From Halalkalibaculum roseum (GTDB lineage: Bacteria > Bacteroidota > Rhodothermia > Balneolales > Balneolaceae), in assembly GCF_011059145.1 (NCBI RefSeq), contig NZ_JAALLT010000001.1:541250-605249 (forward strand): DNA of 64,000 nt. Direction: 5' to 3'. Shown one piece after another: positions 36,572 to 47,664 of this stretch. The notes under the pieces are model-generated. The model was not told the DNA's origin. It saw nothing but the letters and a program-made list of their open reading frames with translations, and made no database searches. A program made the translations under genes and the position numbers. Each line of letters begins with the position of its first letter. Position 1 is the stretch's first letter.

Positions 36572-36610
36572 TTCCAGAACAGAGTAACCACTAAAAACAA
36601 TTTCATTTTA

Positions 36611-38881
36611 ATGAACCTGCTTCTTAAGAATATTTCCATTGTAGTCTTACTGTCACTTCTGTTGCTGGGTATTTATTCGGGGAAAGTCTACGCCCAGCAG
36701 CAAACGACCTTGTTGCGGGCCGTGGTCAATGCGGCTGAAGATGGAAATCCGCTACCCGGGGCTAATGTGGTGCTGATTGATGAAGAAACAGAGGAAGTCC
36801 GCTACTACTGCGTCACCGACTCGGACGGGCTCTGTGAGATCCGCAATATCCGGCCCGGTACAAATTATCTGCTCAGGGTAACCTTTGTGGGCTATAAAGC
36901 CTACCGGGAATCTGTCAGTTTTGAAGCCGGAGAGCGGAAAATCGAGCAAATTAGCTTGGAAACGGCCGTGACAGAGATTGAAGAGGTGCGCGTGGAAGAA
37001 CGCCGCTACATTACCACGGGTGAGGCCGGGGTGCGTCGAATCGATGATGTGGATATTGCGCGAATTCCCAGTCCCGGGGTAGGTGGAGACCTGGCTTCAT
37101 ACCTGCAAACCGAACCCGGGGTGATTACCGCCGGAGACCGGGGCGGTAACCTATTTATCCGGGGCGGCACGCCCGAGCAGAACCTGGTGCTGGTCGACAA
37201 CATGCCGGTTTTCAAACCTTTTCATATATCGAACCTGTATTCAGCCTTTCCGGATGAGATCATTCAGAACGTAAACATGTTTGCCGGCGGCTTCGGGTCA
37301 GAGTATACCGGTGCTACCTCGGCAGTTATTGATGTGAATCTGAGACCGGGCAACAAGGTGGAGTCTAGATACGGGGTCGAGGCGAGTCCCTACCTGATGG
37401 GTCTGCAGCTGGAAGGGCCGACCAAGAAAAACCGGCAGTCGTATATGCTACTGGGACGATTTTCAACCATAGAGCAGTTTGGACCCACACTAACGGGCGA
37501 GGATATTCCGGTGCAGTTCTATGATATCATGGGACGCTACTCCATACAGGAGAGCAATGTAAGCTGCAACTTTACTGCTTTGCGAACGCAGGATAAGGGA
37601 CAGATAGTCCCGCTTCGCAATATTGATCACTCCTGGTCCAATACGGTATTCGGCGGTCGTTGTGTAGGTTTCGATGAGGAGTTTAATTATCCGGTGGAGG
37701 CCACGTTGGGCTACTCTCATTTTAATAATTCGGAAGGAGCGCCCGATCGTACTGAACGCAATTCATCACTGGGCCAGATATTCATGAATATCGATATGCA
37801 GCAGCGGCTATTCGGAATGGCCGTCGATTATGGGTTAGGACTCAATTTCCGCTTCTACAACACTGAGCTCGCCGAGCGGTTTACCTCGTTGCAATCCTTC
37901 GCCCGCAAGGTGGCAATCGTGAAACTCTACAGCTCTTTTGACTGGAGTCCGAATTCCTATTTCTCCCTTCAGCCAGGTCTGGCAACCCAGATGAGCACTG
38001 ATCTCCAAATCACTTTTGAGCCTCGTATTCGCATGGCATGGCGACCTGACGGAACCGACCGGCAGGAAATCAGTCTGGCGGCAGGTCAATACGCCCAACT
38101 GATGTCCGGCATCTCCGACGAACGGGATGTAGGTACGGTTTTTACGGTTTTAAAACCGATTGAACAGAATGACCCCTACCCAAGTGCTCTGCATGGCATT
38201 CTGGGCTATCAGCGGCGTTTTGGCAGTAATTTTAGCGCCAACCTGGAAGGATTTGTGAAAAAACATGAAAATATTTCCGTTTCAAAATGGGACCCGGAGG
38301 TAGGTATTGAAATTGAGACTGCCTTGGCCGACGGGCTGGCTTACGGCTTTGACCTCAGCTTTCAGTTTAATGGTGATCGCTTTTTTGGGTCAGTGGGCTA
38401 CGGCTGGTCAAAAGTGGAGTATGAGGCAGTATCAGGGGACCTGGGCGCCTGGATCGAGGAGTCAATTTTTGAGTACAATCCGCCCCATGATCAGCGTCAC
38501 AAGCTAAACACAGTATTCAGTTATGAGATCGGCAAATTTACTGCCAATGCTCGATGGGAATTCGGTACCGGAAGGCCCTATACCCAGATTTTTGGCTTTG
38601 ATGTATCGGTGCAGGTGCCCCGGGAGGATCCATCAGTAGATCCCGGGACGGCGCGTACGTTGTTCAGCCATCCGTATGGGGAGCGCTTGCCTTATTATCA
38701 TCGACTGGATCTTTCAGTAAGTCGTGCCTTCGAGATTGGCTCCGGTTGGAAGCTCGATACCCAGCTGGGAGCGATCAATACCTATGACCGCAATAATGTG
38801 TTTAGTTTTGATTTTAATACCATTCAGAGGGTGGATCAGACGCCATTGTTGCCGTATCTCTCTTTTAAGTTGGGTAAATAA
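36611..38881 (+). CDS. TonB-dependent outer-membrane receptor with CarboxypepD_reg-like domain
   Basis: 756 residues from the ATG at 36611. Signal peptide to about residue 30 (VYAQQ). A carboxypeptidase regulatory-like domain follows (about 33-115, GNPLPGANVVLID), then a plug domain (about 130-230, GGNLFIRGGTPEQNLVLVDNMPV), and a beta barrel ending PYLSFKLGK. This is a small member of the family (SusC proteins are about 1000 residues), as is usual for those paired with DUF4249 lipoproteins. It imports an unknown substrate with TonB/ExbBD energy. The ORF start at 36560 would place extra residues before the signal, so ATG 36611 is preferred. Confidence 0.9.
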   Translation: MNLLLKNISIVVLLSLLLLGIYSGKVYAQQQTTLLRAVVNAAEDGNPLPGANVVLIDEETEEVRYYCVTDSDGLCEIRNIRPGTNYLLRVTFVGYKAYRESVSFEAGERKIEQISLETAVTEIEEVRVEERRYITTGEAGVRRIDDVDIARIPSPGVGGDLASYLQTEPGVITAGDRGGNLFIRGGTPEQNLVLVDNMPVFKPFHISNLYSAFPDEIIQNVNMFAGGFGSEYTGATSAVIDVNLRPGNKVESRYGVEASPYLMGLQLEGPTKKNRQSYMLLGRFSTIEQFGPTLTGEDIPVQFYDIMGRYSIQESNVSCNFTALRTQDKGQIVPLRNIDHSWSNTVFGGRCVGFDEEFNYPVEATLGYSHFNNSEGAPDRTERNSSLGQIFMNIDMQQRLFGMAVDYGLGLNFRFYNTELAERFTSLQSFARKVAIVKLYSSFDWSPNSYFSLQPGLATQMSTDLQITFEPRIRMAWRPDGTDRQEISLAAGQYAQLMSGISDERDVGTVFTVLKPIEQNDPYPSALHGILGYQRRFGSNFSANLEGFVKKHENISVSKWDPEVGIEIETALADGLAYGFDLSFQFNGDRFFGSVGYGWSKVEYEAVSGDLGAWIEESIFEYNPPHDQRHKLNTVFSYEIGKFTANARWEFGTGRPYTQIFGFDVSVQVPREDPSVDPGTARTLFSHPYGERLPYYHRLDLSVSRAFEIGSGWKLDTQLGAINTYDRNNVFSFDFNTIQRVDQTPLLPYLSFKLGK

Positions 38882-38894
38882 GTGTTTAAAATTT

Positions 38895-38925
38895 ACCACT
38901 AAGTATCTAAGTGTTTCTTAGTGGT
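38895..38925. repeat. CTTAGTG-type inverted repeat
   Basis: ACCACTAAG at the left and CTTAGTGGT at the right are exact reverse complements, with a second CTAAGTG in between. It lies between two convergent genes, 14 bp from each. Confidence 0.65.
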
Positions 38926-38939
38926 ATAAATCAATTGGC

Positions 38940-40361
38940 TCAAACATTTCTATCACTATTCAACCGAAAAGCCACCAGGGTGATATCGTCATTCTGCTTG
39001 GCATCACCACGCCACTCATCCCCGGCTGCAAACAGGCTCTCCACGATTTCATTCACCGGTTTTTCGGTGTTCTCCATGAACCGTTCCTTAAGCCGGTCGA
39101 TGCCAAAACTTTCCCGGTCCTGATTAAACAGTTCAGCCAATCCATCGGTCATCAGCAGTACGGTGTCACCCGGATTCAGTTTTACTTCTTCAGTCTCATA
39201 AGGGAAGGTCTCAACAGCGCCCAACGGCATACCCTTGATCTTAATTTCTTCAACAGTATCGGTCTCCTGACGGTAGATGAGAAGAGGAGGGATCCCAGCA
39301 GAGGAAACCTCCAGCCTGTCGCCGTCAATTTTAACCAGCATAAGCGCCATGAAAAGGTTCTTCAACTTCATCTGCCTGATAGTCCGTGAGCAGTGATTCA
39401 GAAATTCACGAATATTCATTTTGTTGATATGGGAGAGGAACAGGCTTTTCATGATGGAAACCATCATGCCGGCTTTCATGCCGTGATTTGTGGCATCGCC
39501 GATCACGACCGTAATCTTGTTGTCTCCATTCGTTTCATAATCGTAGTAGTCGCCGCCAACTTCGGTTGCCGGGTGCATCTCAAAGCAGAATTCGTAATGG
39601 CCCAGGTCAGACTTGCATTCCGGGAGCATGGAGAGCTGCACCTCACGTGCTTCTTCCAGTTCCTTAGCTTTGCGCCGGTCTTCTGCCTCAAGAACTTTTT
39701 GGGTGATCTCCATCTCTTTTGCTTCACGTTCCTGTTCGAGGATGGTTTTGTTGGCACGGGCAAAATCACGGGCCAGGTAAATAGAAGCACAGATAATGAG
39801 CAGGGCAAAACCGAAGGGATACCCGTTCTTTATTCCGTACCAAGCATCATAAAGACCTAGATCCATCAGCAGGTCGTAGAGGGAGAAAAGAAAAAGCAGG
39901 ATAAATCCAGCAGCAAAGATCCAGGCATCGTCTTTTCTCTGCCGTATGGCCTCAATCAGAATCCGGATGGCCTCTCCAATAATCAGCAACAGGGGAGCCT
40001 GTACGAGGACGAAGTTATCCATCGGTTCCATGACGGCAAGCGAACCTGTAATGGCTAATCCGGCAACCAGCACCCAGAAATAGTTGGGAATTTTGAAATC
40101 GAAGGCATAGTAAAAAAAGAGCACAGCGAATATGGGATTGTAAGGCATCACAGCCCTGTGCCACCTCAGGTAATAGAGATGTTGGTCGGCGGAGGTCAGC
40201 ATAGCCTGGTAATCGAAAAAGATATTCAGTGCATACAGAAAAAGGAAGATGGAGAAGAATAGATTGCTCTTAGTCCGTCTGTTGTACAAATAGAGAATTA
40301 GGTGAAGGATGCCGAAGGAGAGCGCCAGGGTACTGAAAAAAATTTGAAGGTAGAGGGTCAT
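38940..40361 (-). CDS. Membrane PP2C-type (SpoIIE/RsbU-like) protein phosphatase
   Basis: 473 residues. The N-terminal half (about 1-200) has seven hydrophobic segments, then a helical linker (about 205-245, KTILEQEREAKEMEI), then a PPM/SpoIIE phosphatase domain. The latter has the metal-binding Asp in VGGDYYD and GDATNHGMKAGMM, and the C-terminal LLMTDGLAELFNQ. Enzymes of this type dephosphorylate anti-sigma-factor antagonists in partner-switching systems. No anti-sigma factor or STAS gene is next to it, so the partner is encoded elsewhere. Confidence 0.88.
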   Translation of the reverse strand: MTLYLQIFFSTLALSFGILHLILYLYNRRTKSNLFFSIFLFLYALNIFFDYQAMLTSADQHLYYLRWHRAVMPYNPIFAVLFFYYAFDFKIPNYFWVLVAGLAITGSLAVMEPMDNFVLVQAPLLLIIGEAIRILIEAIRQRKDDAWIFAAGFILLFLFSLYDLLMDLGLYDAWYGIKNGYPFGFALLIICASIYLARDFARANKTILEQEREAKEMEITQKVLEAEDRRKAKELEEAREVQLSMLPECKSDLGHYEFCFEMHPATEVGGDYYDYETNGDNKITVVIGDATNHGMKAGMMVSIMKSLFLSHINKMNIREFLNHCSRTIRQMKLKNLFMALMLVKIDGDRLEVSSAGIPPLLIYRQETDTVEEIKIKGMPLGAVETFPYETEEVKLNPGDTVLLMTDGLAELFNQDRESFGIDRLKERFMENTEKPVNEIVESLFAAGDEWRGDAKQNDDITLVAFRLNSDRNV

Positions 40362-40448
40362 AAGTGATGTTGGTCTTTGGCGCTATCTTTGATAATGCTA
40401 CGATATGCAAAGAAACAAAGTTTCTGACTAAAATAGAACTGCGTGTTA

Positions 40449-40480
40449 TACCACTAGGTATCTTAGTGTACTAAGTGGTA
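40449..40480. repeat. CTTAGTG-type inverted repeat
   Basis: TACCACTAG...CTAAGTGGTA with an inner CTTAGTG. It lies about 150 bp upstream of katG, on the promoter side of both flanking divergent genes. A TATAAT at about 40595 is a possible -10 for katG. Confidence 0.55.
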
Positions 40481-40618
40481 AAATCAGATAGGTTTCTATC
40501 TAAACATAACTACTCTCATAATTAAGCTTAATCAACATAATAGTAAATATCTATTCAGATAATCATCCAACTCATTCAACGATTTATTATGTTTATAATG
40601 ATAAATTTCAAATCGTAA

Positions 40619-42865
<2,247 letters not shown>

Positions 42866-42933
42866 GTAATATAACTGCCAGGGGCTACTTTTTGGAGGTA
42901 CTCGCTGAAGCAGTAATATTTGAATGAGACACT

Positions 42934-42969
42934 AAGGCAGTTCCGATACTATCGGGACTGCCTTTTTTA
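42934..42969 (+). terminator. Rho-independent terminator of katG
   Basis: AAGGCAGTTCCGAT pairs with ATCGGGACTGCCTT (one T-G pair) around ACT, followed by TTTTTTAT. It stands 70 bp after the katG stop. Confidence 0.9.
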
Positions 42970-43008
42970 TTGCCCCGTGGGACGGGTTGCCATCTCGGCT
43001 GCACCCCT

Positions 43009-43033
43009 GCTTCCGGTGCGCTGCTCCGGAAGC
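43009..43033. repeat. REP-like hairpin, loop TGCGCTGCT
   Basis: GCTTCCGG/CCGGAAGC arms around a 9-base loop. The hairpins at 45926 and 45967 have the same geometry and a closely similar loop (CGCTCTGCT). Confidence 0.65.
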
Positions 43034-43089
43034 AATATGGAGGGGAATTAAACAATTATTTATTCCCTGCTCTTAATACTAATACTGTT

Positions 43090-43244
43090 GTTACTTTTGA
43101 CCGGCCAAAAGTAACCCTGCCATAGGCATCCCTATGAGAAAAGCCGCCGGGGGTATTGAGATATTGTTCTGGAAATAGTTGGCAGGAATAAGGTGCTCTT
43201 CCACATTCGTTGCTACTAACTTGGCTTTCCCGCAATACCCCCGG
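43090..43244. repeat. Composite palindrome-rich intergenic element
   Basis: It contains GTTACTTTTG/CAAAAGTAAC (43090-43115), CATAGG/CCTATG (about 43121-43136), and a long-range inverted pair CCGGGGGTATTG (43147-43158) with CAATACCCCCGG (43233-43244). A GTCATCCCGATCC word follows at about 43258. Together with the terminator and the hairpin at 43009 this fills 42866-43323; no gene is seen. Confidence 0.6.
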
Positions 43245-43323
43245 ACCGCGGTTGTTGTCATCCCGATCCGCCGGCTGGCGGAAGGGATCTCATCCGCTAG
43301 GTGAGGGAAAAAGGTAAAAGAAC

Positions 43324-43959
43324 TTACTCATAATCCGGTACGTTTTTGCCCAGGATAAAATCTCTACGCCCTACCCATATGCCGTCTTCCTTCTCAAGGC
43401 TTACCACACCGCTGCTTCCACCACGGGGCGACTCAGGATTTCTCTGCTCCCTTCCAAGCAGCGGATCATCCTCGAAAAAGTAGCTGCCCAGCCAGTAGTA
43501 TTTTCCGTTAGGTTCAAGAATGAGGGGATGGATATGAGCCGGGTTCCGGCTGTAGGATCCCGGCCGAAAAGTATAAAACGTATACCTCCCATCGGCTCCC
43601 GTTTTCACCCAGCCGTGGATATAACCGTATTGCCGCTCCCATCCTTTTTCGTCTCCCCGTTTGGGATATTTTCCCTCCCGATTGGTGTGGTGAACGAATA
43701 AAATGACGTCTTTTGCCGGCGTTACACCGTCGTTCTCGTAGATAGTGCCCGTTACTTTAATCTTTGGTTCATTCTCTGCGAATCCGGGAAGCGTATCCAC
43801 TGCCGTCAAGTTCCTGTTGCCATAGTCAAGTACAGCCTCACACCCTTCACAGGGTCCGCCGACGAGTGTGGCATTCTGTAGATCTGTTTGTTGTGCGATT
43901 CCCGTAAAAGGAAAGGTTGTCAAAATTACCAACATCAAAATAATTCGGAAGTGTTGCAT
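43324..43959 (-). CDS. Exported intradiol ring-cleavage dioxygenase-like protein
   Basis: 211 residues from the ATG at 43959, which has a clear AGGAG 7 bases before it; this decides the start over longer in-frame options to 44061. A signal peptide (MQHFRIILMLVILTTFPFTGIAQ) indicates export. The dioxygenase-like beta core carries VTGTIYENDGVTPAKDVI. The likely iron ligands are two Tyr (YGYIHGWVKTGADGRYTF) and two His (NPAHIHPLI). Periplasmic relatives exist in Bacteroidota, but their substrates are not known. Confidence 0.8.
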   Translation of the reverse strand: MQHFRIILMLVILTTFPFTGIAQQTDLQNATLVGGPCEGCEAVLDYGNRNLTAVDTLPGFAENEPKIKVTGTIYENDGVTPAKDVILFVHHTNREGKYPKRGDEKGWERQYGYIHGWVKTGADGRYTFYTFRPGSYSRNPAHIHPLILEPNGKYYWLGSYFFEDDPLLGREQRNPESPRGGSSGVVSLEKEDGIWVGRRDFILGKNVPDYE

Positions 43960-44087
43960 GGGATTCTCCTTGGGGTTTCGGTTAGTGGTTTGAATGCATT
44001 TCATTACTAACCTAAAAATTGATCCCACATGAAAAGTGGCGAATAGTATGAGCTGAGTCATTTATACCACAAGATGAGTAAGCTTTA

Positions 44088-44933
44088 TCAGAGAAACAGG
44101 CCCTTCAGCGCTTTTGAGTAGTTCCGGCTGAGTCTAAGAACACTACCATCTTTCATTATAACATCATAGTCACCGTTTCCACGTGATTTTAGCTCACTTA
44201 TATGATCGATATTGACAATGGTTGATTTGTGTATACGCTTGAAGTTGTCAGGTAGCCTATTGATGATATCTTTTAGGCTGTCTAGTATCACGTGTTTTTT
44301 GGATTCGGTATGAATATCGAGATAGGCGCCGTCGGACCCAATCCACCGGATATCTGTAACTTCCACCAGTACCGTTCTCCGACCATTTTTTACGGTGAGG
44401 GTTGAAGAGTAGGTTTGTTGTCCGGACTTCTGGTCCTGTTCGGATCTCCTGTTCTTAAACATCACGTAAAGCACGGATAGCATGAAGTAAATAGACAGAG
44501 CCATGTAAAGCCGGGTGGATAGTTTTTCATATATGAGGAACACTAGCGTTAGCGGTTCTTCATGGATAAGGTTTGAGATTCCGAAAAGTATTACTGAAAA
44601 AACAGTTAAATGAATTATTGTGGAAGCCGATACAATGAGAAAGCCGGTAATATATAAGAGCGGTCCCGACACCAAATTTTCTGCCTTTTTGTAACCATAA
44701 ATAAGAACAAGGGAAAAGGGAATAAACAGCAGCCAAAAGAGCTTATAGGATAATGACTCACCTATCATAAAAGCGTTGCCATTAAGCATGGTGCTGAGAT
44801 AATCCTGACCCAGCTCAAGGAGTGCTATGAACAACCAGAAGGCGCAAAATCCAAGGAACAACCTTTTCTGACCTTTATTGAATGGGCTCTGAAAAGTAAT
44901 GCCACCCGAAGGATATGTGAAGGTGGAACTCAT
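44088..44933 (-). CDS. Membrane-anchored LytTR transcriptional regulator (second copy)
   Basis: 281 residues. Four membrane helices at about 25-160, a linker, and a LytTR DNA-binding domain (about 180-280) with VTDIRWIGSDGAYLDIHTESKKH, FKRIHKSTIVNIDHI and LRLSRNYSKALKGLF. Like the protein at 29442-30206 it has no receiver domain or partner kinase. About 145 bp upstream, on the opposite side, is the outer-membrane protein gene at 45078. Confidence 0.85.
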   Translation of the reverse strand: MSSTFTYPSGGITFQSPFNKGQKRLFLGFCAFWLFIALLELGQDYLSTMLNGNAFMIGESLSYKLFWLLFIPFSLVLIYGYKKAENLVSGPLLYITGFLIVSASTIIHLTVFSVILFGISNLIHEEPLTLVFLIYEKLSTRLYMALSIYFMLSVLYVMFKNRRSEQDQKSGQQTYSSTLTVKNGRRTVLVEVTDIRWIGSDGAYLDIHTESKKHVILDSLKDIINRLPDNFKRIHKSTIVNIDHISELKSRGNGDYDVIMKDGSVLRLSRNYSKALKGLFL

Positions 44934-45077
44934 CGTAAGTAGGTTTTTTGCAGCCTCAATTTATATACGCAGGTAACACATATTTAGTTACCAACTTACA
45001 ACATTTTAAGTATACCTGGGAAACAGCTTAGAATTCTGCCAGAGTCAATTATTCCAATAGCATAAATGCCGGGATCT

Positions 45078-45701
45078 TTATCTGTCGTTCCAAATAGGAA
45101 TACCGATACTTACTTTCCTGGTTCTCTTTTCCATATTTATTATTCCATCATATCCGGAGAAGCTGTTAAAATCCTGGGTATATTTTATCTCAATCCAGGG
45201 CCTGAAATTTCTAAAATTAAATATTTTACCGGCACCGATCGACCACCCTGGTACATAAGTATCAGAAGCCGAGGCAAATCCGTCACCCATATATCCGGAA
45301 TAGCCGTTGATGACAACAGGTACCATTGCATCACGGCTGTCAGCTTTGATGTCCAGTTTAACACCTGTTTTAGCATAAAAGTTAAAGGGCAGAAGTGCAC
45401 TCACATTCAGCGGCAGAGAAAGGTAAGTAACCTGGCTGTCTCCCACATCTCTTAGACCAAATCGTATTCGGGAGAACGTCAGACCGGTAGATAGTTCTAT
45501 ATTTCTTGCGATCTGCTTTTCGGCTAAAACTCCAATTTCCCAACCGAACTGGGGATCTCTGACAGTATTTCTGTCATCCGAGAAAATAATAGACTCGTTA
45601 ACCGTAGCGGTTGCCGTGAAGGAATCCAAGATCTGAGCCTGAACGGCAGTTGCTAACAGGCAGTTTAGCAATAGAAAACATAGCACTTGTTTGACTCCCA
45701 T
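45078..45701 (-). CDS. Outer-membrane beta-barrel protein, unknown function
   Basis: 207 residues from the ATG at 45701 (MGVKQVLCFLLLNCLLATAVQAQ signal). Then eight or so amphipathic strands such as NIELSTGLTFSRIRFGL and YLSLPLNVSALLPFNFYAKTGV, ending RKVSIGIPIWN. This is the usual pattern of Bacteroidota OmpX/PorT-like small barrels. It points in the same direction as the LytTR gene below it. Confidence 0.75.
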   Translation of the reverse strand: MGVKQVLCFLLLNCLLATAVQAQILDSFTATATVNESIIFSDDRNTVRDPQFGWEIGVLAEKQIARNIELSTGLTFSRIRFGLRDVGDSQVTYLSLPLNVSALLPFNFYAKTGVKLDIKADSRDAMVPVVINGYSGYMGDGFASASDTYVPGWSIGAGKIFNFRNFRPWIEIKYTQDFNSFSGYDGIINMEKRTRKVSIGIPIWNDR

Positions 45702-45925
45702 AATATTTTGATGAATTTCAAAAGACATCTTTCTTCAGTGGAAAATTTCTCTCTATACATTCTAAAAAAGCTGATCTAATTTTCAGTTAAAGTCAAGTTT
45801 GTACTCTGGGGATGTTGCCCGGAAGTGGTGCTTTTCATTCTGTGCTCCATGATATATAAGGTAATATATCTCTGCATCCCAGACACTACTCAGGAAGGGT
45901 TAGTGTGAACTATACTCCAATCCCT

Positions 45926-45950
45926 GCTTCCGGCGCTCTGCTCCGGAAGT
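45926..45950. repeat. REP-like hairpin, loop CGCTCTGCT
   Basis: GCTTCCGG (45926-45933) pairs with CCGGAAG(T) (45943-45950) around the 9-base loop CGCTCTGCT. Confidence 0.65.
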
Positions 45951-45966
45951 AAAGTAGGGCACCGGC

Positions 45967-45989
45967 ATTCCGCAGCAGAGCGGCGGAAT
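45967..45989. repeat. REP-like hairpin, same loop on the other strand
   Basis: ATTCCGC (45967-45973) pairs with GCGGAAT (45983-45989). The loop AGCAGAGCG is the exact reverse complement of CGCTCTGCT. The closing pair is swapped (C-G for G-C) relative to the hairpin at 45926, a compensatory change. Confidence 0.65.
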
Positions 45990-46044
45990 CAGGATTTAGT
46001 GCTAATTGGGGAATAGGATACCGCACTCTCGATTTAACTACGTA

Positions 46045-46065
46045 GGACGGGTTGCTAACCCGTCC
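46045..46065. repeat. GGACGGGTT-GCT-AACCCGTCC hairpin
   Basis: Perfect 9-bp arms around GCT. A half copy (GGGACGGGTTGCC) is at about 42979. With the two REP-like hairpins just to the left it forms a hairpin cluster in the 45702-46254 gap, which has no gene. Confidence 0.65.
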
Positions 46066-46157
46066 GGCACCACTTTAATGACTTGGGAGAGTTTCCATCT
46101 ACTTCGCAATAATTTGATGTTGTACTTCAATTAAGCAGACAAAAACAGCCGGCCTCC

Positions 46158-46198
46158 ATGTAAAAAATATTTTATATAATGTAACATTCATTTTACAT
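46158..46198 (+). promoter_or_regulatory. Candidate promoter with ATGTAA operator words
   Basis: ATGTAAAA (46158-46165) and its reverse complement TTTTACAT (46191-46198) flank a perfect TATAAT (46175-46180) and a further ATGTAAC (46179-46185). It stands about 60-95 bp upstream of the gene at 46255, whose start has a good AGGAG. The XRE regulator encoded two genes on may bind here. Confidence 0.45.
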
Positions 46199-46254
46199 CC
46201 TCGTATGGTTCTTAAGACACAGAAAGAACATATAACTAACGAGGAGAAACGATT

Positions 46255-46707
46255 ATGTCTAGAAAAGAAATTTACGCGTGGTGTTCTTTGGGGATCACCC
46301 TGTCGATACTGGGATACTATACCATAACGGTGTTCGGCTTGCCGGTCGGGATTGAAGCTTACGAGGAGCAGATCACCGGTATTCTATGGAAAGTGCTGGC
46401 CTTCGCCTTTTTGATAGAACTGGGGCTGGACCTCTTGAATTCTACATTACTGGGCGGTGTTGCGAAAGACGAGCGGGATATGCTGATTGAATCCAAGGCT
46501 TTTCGAAATGCCTATTATTTTCTCATAGTAGCCATTATATCGGTAGTTATGAATGTATTTATCAGTGATTTCCTGAGCACGGCATCAGGGGAGTCCGTTC
46601 TGCTGTCGATGCCGTTTATGACGCTTCACGTTCTGGTTATCGTACTTTTTACGGCTATCCTGATTAAGGCGGCCACCCAAATTTTCTACTACCAGCGTGG
46701 AGTATAA
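46255..46707 (+). CDS. Four-helix membrane protein, DUF2178-like
   Basis: 150 residues with four membrane segments (about 8-28, 40-62, 82-104 and 118-140). The cytoplasmic loop KDERDMLIESKAFRNAYY resembles the DERE-type loop of DUF2178 proteins. A strong Shine-Dalgarno (GAGGAGAAACG) precedes the ATG. It ends one base before the start of an XRE regulator, a pairing common for this family in Firmicutes, archaea and Bacteroidota. Function unknown. Confidence 0.75.
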   Translation: MSRKEIYAWCSLGITLSILGYYTITVFGLPVGIEAYEEQITGILWKVLAFAFLIELGLDLLNSTLLGGVAKDERDMLIESKAFRNAYYFLIVAIISVVMNVFISDFLSTASGESVLLSMPFMTLHVLVIVLFTAILIKAATQIFYYQRGV

Positions 46708-46708
46708 C

Positions 46709-46927
46709 ATGGACGATTACCGCATTGAGAATAATATTCGGGTGCTCAGGTTTCAAAACGGGGAGATGACCCAGGATGAATTGGCTCAAAAGGCAGGGGT
46801 GACTCGGCAGACTATCAATGCCATTGAAGCGGCGAAGTATTCCCCGACTCTGGAATTGGCATTTCGAATAGCCAAAGTATTCGATGAACCGCTGGAAAAT
46901 GTATTTCAGTATCGAAAGAAATCTTGA
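46709..46927 (+). CDS. XRE-family (YozG-like) helix-turn-helix regulator
   Basis: 72 residues from the ATG at 46709, one base after the previous stop. A single Cro/CI HTH: NNIRVLRFQNGEMTQDELAQ, then AGVTRQTINAIEAAKYSPTLELAFRIAKVF, with almost nothing else. The upstream GTG at 46697 is in frame but less likely. It probably regulates its own operon through the ATGTAA words at 46158-46198. Confidence 0.88.
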   Translation: MDDYRIENNIRVLRFQNGEMTQDELAQKAGVTRQTINAIEAAKYSPTLELAFRIAKVFDEPLENVFQYRKKS

Positions 46928-47063
46928 ATGAAAATCTAAGATATTTGTAAGACATTTCCGGTCTCTTTCCCTTGTTGTCGATAAGAGCCTATTGATGTAT
47001 ACTGATAAGGCACCTGAATCTAAAACAAGAAGCCGCAGCTTCTCAAACTCATCCATTGTTTAC

Positions 47064-47606
47064 ATGAACTCTATCCATAAGAGAATCAAAACGAAATCTT
47101 CATCCCGCTCGCTGATCTCATTTCTTATTCCACTGTTGGCACTATTTCTCGCAATTGGCTGCCAGCCTATGGAGCGTGGAGATTCAGGAATGCAGGCAGT
47201 TGCTGTTGATACCACTGCCATTATTGCTTCCATCGACAGTCTTCGCAACAGTTACCAAAGCGCCGTTAACAGCGGGAATATGGAAAATCTATCCAATTTG
47301 GTTACACAAGATGTTCTGATGGTACAGCCGGGTACTTCTGATTGGGATGCAATGCGCGCGAATGCCCAGGGACCATTCCCGGCGGGAGCAACAATCAGTA
47401 TTACCCCGAAAGAAATACAGGTCATTTCCAATGACTGGGTCTTTGAGATGGGCACCTCCGTTATTACCTATACTGCCGCAGATTCTGATAGTCCCACCAC
47501 CCTGAGGGATACCTACCTGATTATCCTCAAGCGAACAGACGACGGCTGGAAAGTACACCGCGAAGTGGCCAGCGGTATGATACCGGATATAATGGCGAGT
47601 GAGTAG
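47064..47606 (+). CDS. Lipoprotein with SnoaL/NTF2-like (DUF4440) domain
   Basis: 180 residues from the ATG at 47064. A signal segment ends LFLAIGCQ, so it is probably a lipoprotein. The C-terminal 130 residues look like DUF4440: IDSLRNSYQSAVNSGNMENLSNLVTQDVLMVQPG, then GTSVITYTAADSD, and IILKRTDDGWKVHREVAS at the end. NTF2-like proteins bind small molecules or act as hydrolases; the role here is unknown. Confidence 0.8.
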   Translation: MNSIHKRIKTKSSSRSLISFLIPLLALFLAIGCQPMERGDSGMQAVAVDTTAIIASIDSLRNSYQSAVNSGNMENLSNLVTQDVLMVQPGTSDWDAMRANAQGPFPAGATISITPKEIQVISNDWVFEMGTSVITYTAADSDSPTTLRDTYLIILKRTDDGWKVHREVASGMIPDIMASE

Positions 47607-47664
47607 AGCCTTGCTTTTAATTTAAGGAAGAGTATTGTTCCGGTTCAAATATAAGGGATACCAA

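Noticed and set aside
46664-47056. Minus-strand ORF of 130 codons opposite the XRE gene
   Set aside because: Shadow of the XRE and neighbouring frames; no start signal, and the XRE reading is clearly the real one.
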